Assembly (NCBI GenBank): GCA_014905825.1
Contig: JACGCN010000010.1
Location: 372,001 to 436,000 of the forward strand
Length of the DNA stretch: 64,000 bases
Source of the DNA: Lyophyllum atratum
Lineage: Eukaryota > Basidiomycota > Agaricomycetes > Agaricales > Lyophyllaceae
Direction of reading: 5' to 3'
Shown piece by piece: positions 57,518 to 64,000 of the stretch. Each line of letters begins with the position of its first letter. The first letter of the stretch is position 1. The position numbers and the translations under genes are program-made. A model generated the notes under the pieces. It saw nothing but the letters and a program-made list of their open reading frames with translations, did no database searches and was not told the origin of the DNA.

Positions 57518-59641
57518 ATGGTCCGACCTATAGACATCAATGCGGTGCAGCCATCAACTTCCAATCGCCAAACGGAACTCATGAAGCAGGCCCGCATGGC
57601 GGCTTCTTTTCGACCACTGGACTTGTCATATATCATATACGATGGGTATGTGTCACCTGTCCATTACTTTTCGTGTTCGTTCAATGACTCTTTGGATAGA
57701 GAAGACGATTTCCGACGCCGTGAACTTGCTTTGTCTCGTATTGAAGCCAAGCTCGGCGAAAATAATAAAAAGAAGCTTCCGACCGTCTACGAAGGGTTGG
57801 ATCGCAAGTCCCTGTACCACCATGGCCTTCGATTCGGCAAGGCTCTCATGGAGGACGAAGTGCAGAATAAACATGGTCTTTTTAATCGCAGAACCCACCA
57901 CTATACTCTTATCAATGCTTCGCCATTTGGGCTCCACCCCGCCATGTTTATCCCGACGCTGAAGCTCCAGGCATCGCCTGAACAGCTCGTCTACTGGCTT
58001 CCCTTAGCTGAGTCCGGCAAGATCATTGGCACCTACTGTCAGACGGAACTGGGACATGGCACATTTGTCCGAGGGCTCGAAACGACCGCTAAGTTTGACC
58101 AACAGGCCGACGAGTTCATAATTCATTCCCCCACTATCACATCCACAAAATACTGGCCTGGCGGTATCGGGTACTCGACCTCTCATGCCATTGTCATGGC
58201 CCGCTTGATCATCGACCGGAAGGATCACGGTGTCCACCCTTTCATGGTTCAACTTCGGTCTTTAGACGATTTCAAACCATTGGCCGGGATTGAGCTTGGC
58301 GACATAGGAATGACCATGGGTTTAAATACCACCGATAACGGATATGCCATCTTCAACCGGGTTCGTATCCCCAGGCACCATATGATGATGCGTAGTGCCC
58401 GGGTTCTGAGGGACGGGTCCTATCTCAAAGCATCGGTCGATAAACACTCCTATAGCACCATGATCTATACGCGCAACTTCATCATCCATACCATGGCATT
58501 CCAGCTTGCGCAAGCTGCCACCATCGCTACTCGTTATTCCGTCGTTCGCGAACAGGGCAACCTCCACTTCGATCCTTCCATCTCACACGAGATGACAATA
58601 ATGTCATTCAAATCACAGCAGTATCGGCTTCTCACTATCATGTCTCGAGCCTTTGCTATCCTTTTCGCCTCGAAAGCCTGTGAAAATATATACCAAGACC
58701 TAGTTGCCCGACAGGCGCAGGGCGATCACACTACACTGCCTTATGGGCACATTACCACTGCTTCTCTCAAGGCATATGCGACGCAGACTGCAGCTGACGG
58801 TGCGGAGGATGCACGCAAGTGCTGCGGCGGACATGGTTACTCGGTTCTATCAGGATTGCCAGACCTCGTCGCTGACTTGGCGCCTATGGCGACATTAGAG
58901 GGAGAGAATTATGTGATGTACCAGCAAACCGCCAGGTACCTCATCAAATGTGTTTCGGCCATTGGCAAGGGACAGACCGTCGACGCTGCCATGTCCTATC
59001 TTCGAAGTCCTATAGAAGGCGAGCGATGTACGGCACATGGTGATGACTTTCTCAAGCCCGAAATCCAGCTATCTGCGTACCGATATCGCGCAGTTCGAAT
59101 GGCATTTGACTGTCATAAGCTCCTCGAAGACTCGGTCATGCAGGATGGTTTGTCACAGGATGAGGCCTGGAACACACACATGATGTCTCTTATTGCTGCG
59201 GCCCGCGCACACACCGAATACTTCGTGCTCCAATCCTTCGTAGACCAGGTAGCTTGTGTCAGCGATGCCGCGCTGCACACTGTCCTGAAACACCTATGCG
59301 ATCTCTTCGCGTTATCAACTATCGAGAGCCCGTTTTCAATTGGCGCTTTGGGCTTCTTGGAAGATTCATATATTTCGGCTGCACAGTTGAAGGATATCAG
59401 GGCCCTCGTGAATCGTTCCCTGTCGGCGCTGGTGCCAGAAGCTGTCGGCCTGACTGATGCGTGGGGATTCTCTGATGCAAGTCTCCAGTCGGCACTCGGT
59501 CAGAAGGATGGGAACGTATACGAAACTCTCATGTCCTGGACACGCCAATTGCCATTCAACAGCGCGTGTAGGCAAGCGGGAGGGGTTGATAAGGAGGGTT
59601 ATGAGCGCTTTATTCGACCCATATTGCGCGCAAAACTTTGA
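57518..59641 (+). CDS. Peroxisomal acyl-CoA oxidase
   Basis: First enzyme of peroxisomal beta-oxidation: makes trans-2-enoyl-CoA and hydrogen peroxide with FAD. Exons 57518-57645 and 57700-59641 give 689 residues. The C-terminus AKL is a PTS1 peroxisome signal of the SKL type. Visible family pieces are FGLHPAMFIPTLKLQASPEQ, GTYCQTELGHGTFVRGLETT (FAD/substrate contact), ITSTKYWPGGIGYSTSHAIV, DARKCCGGHGYSVLSGLPDL and LEGENYVMYQQTARYL, whose first Glu-Gly-Glu holds the catalytic base. The C-terminal half is the helical oxidase domain, and length is normal. The single 54-bp intron has strong ends (GTATGT, GGATAG), has no in-frame stop and is a multiple of three, so an unspliced message would give a 707-residue protein with an 18-residue insert in the leader region. 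Start ATG matches family N-termini. Confidence 0.94.
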   Translation: MVRPIDINAVQPSTSNRQTELMKQARMAASFRPLDLSYIIYDGYVSPVHYFSCSFNDSLDREDDFRRRELALSRIEAKLGENNKKKLPTVYEGLDRKSLYHHGLRFGKALMEDEVQNKHGLFNRRTHHYTLINASPFGLHPAMFIPTLKLQASPEQLVYWLPLAESGKIIGTYCQTELGHGTFVRGLETTAKFDQQADEFIIHSPTITSTKYWPGGIGYSTSHAIVMARLIIDRKDHGVHPFMVQLRSLDDFKPLAGIELGDIGMTMGLNTTDNGYAIFNRVRIPRHHMMMRSARVLRDGSYLKASVDKHSYSTMIYTRNFIIHTMAFQLAQAATIATRYSVVREQGNLHFDPSISHEMTIMSFKSQQYRLLTIMSRAFAILFASKACENIYQDLVARQAQGDHTTLPYGHITTASLKAYATQTAADGAEDARKCCGGHGYSVLSGLPDLVADLAPMATLEGENYVMYQQTARYLIKCVSAIGKGQTVDAAMSYLRSPIEGERCTAHGDDFLKPEIQLSAYRYRAVRMAFDCHKLLEDSVMQDGLSQDEAWNTHMMSLIAAARAHTEYFVLQSFVDQVACVSDAALHTVLKHLCDLFALSTIESPFSIGALGFLEDSYISAAQLKDIRALVNRSLSALVPEAVGLTDAWGFSDASLQSALGQKDGNVYETLMSWTRQLPFNSACRQAGGVDKEGYERFIRPILRAKL

Positions 59642-59971
59642 ACAAGTGCCTTGAAGGAGCTAAATCATGGTATACGTCACATGCATGTTCAGTGCTACGA
59701 ATATTGTCCTTGCACTCAGTGTCATTATTAGGCGGCAGGTTGATGTAACCTTCTACAAACCTGGCTTTTCGCAGGAAGTAGATAGGACATACGATAGTCC
59801 ACGGTCAGCAACTGCTGATTCCTGTATATAAACGTTAGACGCCCCAAGAGCGCCAATCGTATCTGCATCGTGCCACACGTTCGCAACGTGGCTGCCAGGT
59901 TCCTTGTAACTGCGCCTAGTAAGACCCGACCACCTCCCCGCTACATTTACCTTCAAAGTAACCCTAGGCGA
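59642..59971. other. Intergenic region
   Basis: 3' flank of the oxidase gene and promoter of the NACHT-WD40 gene. No gene or clear element seen. Confidence 0.5.
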
Positions 59972-62900
59972 ATGACCATGGCCAACGTCTTTAACTTTGT
60001 TTCCCAGCCTCTTCGTGCCAAGTTCAATCCCATGGTCCGAGATAAATCTAGACCTCTGACTCGGTGAAAACACTTATTTTCCTGTGTTCTGACCTGCATG
60101 CCTGATACTTCGTTTGACTGGCGACAGGACGGTTTCCGCTACACAAGATCCCGCATCTGCCGCCTCTTGGGACGACTGGGAGCTTGATGCCGCCTTCTTC
60201 GGCGCCCTTTCCAGATGGACCATCGATAACCCAGAATGCAGTCTCGACCGCGTTCTGGAGAACGTATGCACTGCAATAGATCAGGCGAAAGACTTTTTTG
60301 AAGTGATCCCTGAGAGTCCATTCCCTGCCCGTGGCCTTGTCAAGGCGTTGGCACATCTCATTAAGCTTGGCGCAGTATGTTTCCCATGACTATTTCAAGG
60401 TGGTTGCCGAGCTCATGGTAATACAGACTATCGCAGTCGCGAAATCGGAAGTCCAGGGATTTGCTAAAGATATCATTGGATGGGTGAGCGACGTCAAATC
60501 GTCGTTCAACGCTGCTGGGAATGGTGATTTTACGAGAACGACGTGGAAAAACCTCACAAAGATGCGGTACACCTGACCATTTTTCCCGCGATCCTGAATG
60601 GTCCTCTGATTTTCTCTTCGCAGGGACCTGATAGACGAGATTTGTAGATGGGCAACAACACGACTAGTGAGAATTTCCTTTTGCGACATTACGCCAGACT
60701 GATGACATTGATCTAGCTCGATGACCGGTGGTCCCTGTCCCAGCTGACAGTCCAAAGAGAGATCGCCGATTTCAAAACTCGTATCAACGAAGCTCGTGAG
60801 ATATTCCGGGTACGTATTGTGACATGAACTCTTTGTGGAGATCGATTCTAACTTCTTGTGCTGTAGGACCGCTCCATTATTTGCATATTTGGAGGCATCG
60901 ATGCTATGCTACAAAAGCTACGCACACTCATCGGAGGGCAAGACGCCATAACACTCGCACTGGGAAAACTCAAGGACACCCAAGAAGCGCACTTGGTGAG
61001 CAGATACGTCAGTCAAGTCGGTCATCCGCCCAGTCTTTGAATATATATTCCAGAAAAATATCATTGACGTGCTAGAGGTGCAGGAGCAGGCCAGGGCTCG
61101 CCAACAATACTTGAATTCTACACTTTCCCCACACGTGGTCGCGAATCCCACCTATGTTCACCAAGGGAAGTCACCATGCGATGATGACACACGAGTCGAT
61201 ATTCTCGCAGACGTAAAAGCATGGATAAACGACCTCTCTGAAAGTTCCCAGAACTTCTTATGGCTCTCAGGCGATCCTGGATGTGGAAAATCTGCTATTA
61301 CTGCCACCATCACTCGACACTGCAAGGACGAAGACCAGCTCTGGGCACAATTTTTCATCAACCGCAATAATCTCAACACCATAAATCCAAACTCCTATTT
61401 TCCATCCATTGCTCGACAGCTGGCTGATAAGTCGGAGGCCGTCGAGCGTCAGATCTATGGTGCCTTGAAGCAACGACCTTCGCTCGTGGATAGCCCTCGT
61501 GCGGCGGCGGAGCTCTTCATTAGCGCTGTTGGAGCTGCATCAAAGATTCATCCCACGAAACCTATGGTGATCGTCATCGATGGACTAGATGAAACCGACA
61601 GGCGACGTCTAGAGGACATTGCAACAATATTTTCTACGCTCTTCAAAGCTCTTCCATCGTACCACAATGCGAAAATCTTCATCTCCAGTCGAACTGATGA
61701 CGAAATCCAAAAACCATTCCGCAAGGCTATGGACGTCGAAAACGTCAAGCATGTTCATCTTTATACCTCTGAAGAATCCTCTATACGTGATGTCTCGAAC
61801 TTCTTGAGAAGGCGACTCAGGCAGATCGCTGAAAAGAACAATTTGGATCCGGATGTATGGCCGGGAAACCGATCCTTGGAGAGGTTGACACTTGGAGCCG
61901 CGGGCCTTTTTATCTGGGCAGTCACAGTCGTAAAGTTCTTCCAAGCACAGCTTGATCGATGGGGCAGAGAGCGTCTGAAGGACGTGCTGGACAGGCTGAC
62001 TTCCGAGGGGATGAAGGACATCAACAAACTTTACACTGTCGTCCTCGAACTCACCTACGACAAAGATACCGACAAGTGGGCATTCGAAACATTTCGTCGT
62101 GTAGTGGGTGCCATCGTAGTTGTTCGGGAGCCGCTAAGCCTTGGCGACCTCGCAGCCATGCTCAATGTTCGGGAGCGTCCCGATAGCGAGCCCGTCGATA
62201 TGGAGCTCTTCGTTCGCCGGCTACGTACAGTGCTGGTTGCAGGTACTGACGAGATTGACCAGACTACGACCCCCCGTCTTCATAAATCCTTTGTTGAATT
62301 CATCACTGGAGATAATGCTGAACAGCAGTTCCGTGTTGATTCTGGAGTCGCACATAGCGAGGTCACACTTCAATGTCTTTGGCATCTTAGTGATGCATAT
62401 ATCGCCCTTAACACCAGATCTGGATATCCCTTATCCGGTCACCTTCGATATGCTCTGCGATTTTGCACATCACACCTCCTTCCGCGAGACGGTGTGACTA
62501 TTGGAATCATCGTCGACTCAGAGCCTACCATCGATCTTCCAGACCTTAACTCTTTCATTCGACTGTCATCCGATGAAAATTCCACTGGGCCGATTGGTAT
62601 TGGTATCTCAAAGGATGGTTCCCAGATCTTCACATCCTTCGACAACCATCACGATGTTGACACCTGGGATGCAGCGAGTGGGCAGCTTGTTCCCTCCGAG
62701 TCTGCACCTATTGCTGTACTTGAAGGGCACAATTCCGCTGTGACCAGCGTTAGCTTCTCGCCAGATGGGAGTCAAATTGTCTCAGGCTCGTGGGACCGCA
62801 CGATTCGTCTGTGGACGACGGGAACCTACCAACCAGTTGCTTCGCTGGAAGGTCACACACATCGCGTAAACATTGTTTGTTTCTCTCCGGATGGGAAGTG

Positions 62901-64000
62901 TATTGCCTCAGGCTCCGGTGACAAGACAATCCGCATATGGGATACAAAGACAGGACAGAATATTGGCACACCTCTTGTAGGCCACACTTCTCCTGTTATA
63001 TCTGTTGCGTTTTCTCCAAACGGCCGATACATCGTTTCAGGCTCTTGCAATGAGCGGTTCGGCGTCGCTTCAGGCCCTCATGACCGAACTATCCGTCTCT
63101 GGGACGTCCAGAAATTAAAACCTCTCCGGTCACCCTTAATTAGGCACACTGACACGGTAGAGAATGTTGCGTTTTCTTCAGATGGTACGCAGATCCTCTC
63201 CAGCTCTGACGACACCATTCATCGCTGGGATCTCCACACTGGCCAGCTGATTGGGTCACTACTTGTGGGCCATGCCACAAGCACAGGCCGCCGCACTGCC
63301 TTCTCTAAAGATTTCAGTCATGTCGTTGCGTGTGCTGAAGACGGCACCATCAGTCTGTGGGATGCAAGAACTGCTCAGCCAATTGGCAAACCCTGGGTGG
63401 GCAATACGAGCACAGTGCGGTCCGTTGCCTTTTCTCCCAGCGGATGTCATGTCCTTTCCAACTCCCACGACATGTCACTGCGACTATGGGACGTGCAGAG
63501 TGGACAGGTCGTCGCAACTTTTACTGGTTATACCTACGCCCAACTTTCGCTTGCTTTCTCACCTGATGGAAAGCAGGTTGTCTCTGGCGGCTCCCTCGAT
63601 GGAACCATTCGCATTTGGAATATCCCGTTTTCCTTCGTGGGCCATACAAAGACAGAATTCACAAATTTTTCACCCAGTGGGAAACTGGTGCTGTCTGGTC
63701 ACCCCGGTCATATTGTGCGGCTGCGGAATACTACGACCACTGAGATTGGGGTCAAGGAGCTTTCCCTCGAAGGAAAGGTGTCTCTTCGTTCTGTCCAATT
63801 TTCGCCTGACGAGTCATGCATTGCTGGGACATCCCATGAAGGTATCCTCTACCTCTGGGACACAGCAACATGCTCGCTTCTCGGGTCTTCGCCACCAGGC
63901 TCCACTATCGACGCAGCATCAATCTCATTCACAACCGACGGCAAGAACATCGTCGTGTCATACAATGACCGACCCGACACGGTCTGGGTCGTACGGGATG
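59972..64000 (+). CDS. NACHT-WD40 STAND protein (NLR-like), 3' end cut
   Basis: Large signal-transducing ATPase of the fungal NLR-like class; relatives such as HET-E control heterokaryon incompatibility and perhaps immunity. Seven exons are visible (59972-60063, 60128-60374, 60427-60566, 60624-60666, 60717-60809, 60867-60995, 61054 onward), about 1230 residues so far. The N-terminal 248 residues are helical (SWDDWELDAAFFGALSRWTI, LENVCTAIDQAKDFFE) and carry no effector domain I can name; they recall the helical N-termini of mushroom STAND proteins. The NACHT domain follows: Walker A LSGDPGCGKSAITAT near residue 321, Walker B MVIVIDGLDETD near 419, sensor-like FISSRTDDEI. A winged-helix-like linker leads to WD40 repeats from about residue 805; roughly ten are visible, several degenerate. 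Both Walker motifs are intact. Confidence 0.88.

Noticed and set aside
1..64000. Search for tRNA, rRNA, CRISPR arrays, transposon ends and prokaryote-like operons
   Set aside because: None seen by eye. CRISPR and operons are not expected in a basidiomycete nuclear region, and no terminal repeats or transposase/reverse-transcriptase motifs were recognised.

Overview
The window is nuclear DNA of a filamentous basidiomycete, most likely an agaricomycete. The evidence is gene-dense DNA with many 45-60 bp GT-AG introns, a class I hydrophobin, an F-box protein of the mushroom type, a NACHT-WD40 protein, GT61 and CE12-like enzymes, and short bidirectional promoters. There are no operons; genes lie on both strands with their own promoters. 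All exon models were read by eye from splice sites, reading frame and family resemblance, without alignment software.

Layout. 1-1822: the 5' part of a 6-phosphofructo-2-kinase gene (cut by the window edge) and an Aly/REF mRNA-export factor. 2246-6711: a local family of one MFS transporter type, with a dead copy, an intact copy and a 3'-end relic. 7045-8209: a TLC-like membrane protein. 10096-14467: a secreted CE12-like SGNH esterase and an ELYS-like nuclear-pore protein. 14889-16993: ATP10 and histone H2A, divergent over 212 bp. 17920-22512: a small unknown gene, an F-box/LRR-like protein and a hydrophobin. 22988-24235: a mitochondrial NAD+/nucleotide-type carrier. 25400-34068: two related DHA1 transporters on either side of a GT61 glycosyltransferase. 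34695-39596: a lineage-specific unknown gene and COPII Sec24 with an N-terminal WW domain. 43199-45284: a secreted heme peroxidase. 47620-49875: a bHLH transcription factor. 51424-52700: a single-pass membrane protein with a cytosolic coiled coil, next to a decayed piece of a paralogue. 53708-55879: RAD52. 57518-59641: peroxisomal acyl-CoA oxidase. 59972-64000: a NACHT-WD40 STAND protein, cut by the window end.

Most genes are housekeeping (glycolytic control, mRNA export, ATP synthase assembly, chromatin, vesicle coat, recombination, beta-oxidation). The accessory part consists of transporters, secreted enzymes, the hydrophobin, the F-box gene and the NLR-like protein. I found no tRNA, rRNA, CRISPR array or intact transposon. 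I did not find a clear new multi-gene system. The best leads are the WW-Sec24 fusion, the transporter/GT61/transporter block with an altered GT61 motif, the decaying transporter family, the bHLH with a very long loop, and an in-frame stop-free intron in the acyl-CoA oxidase gene.
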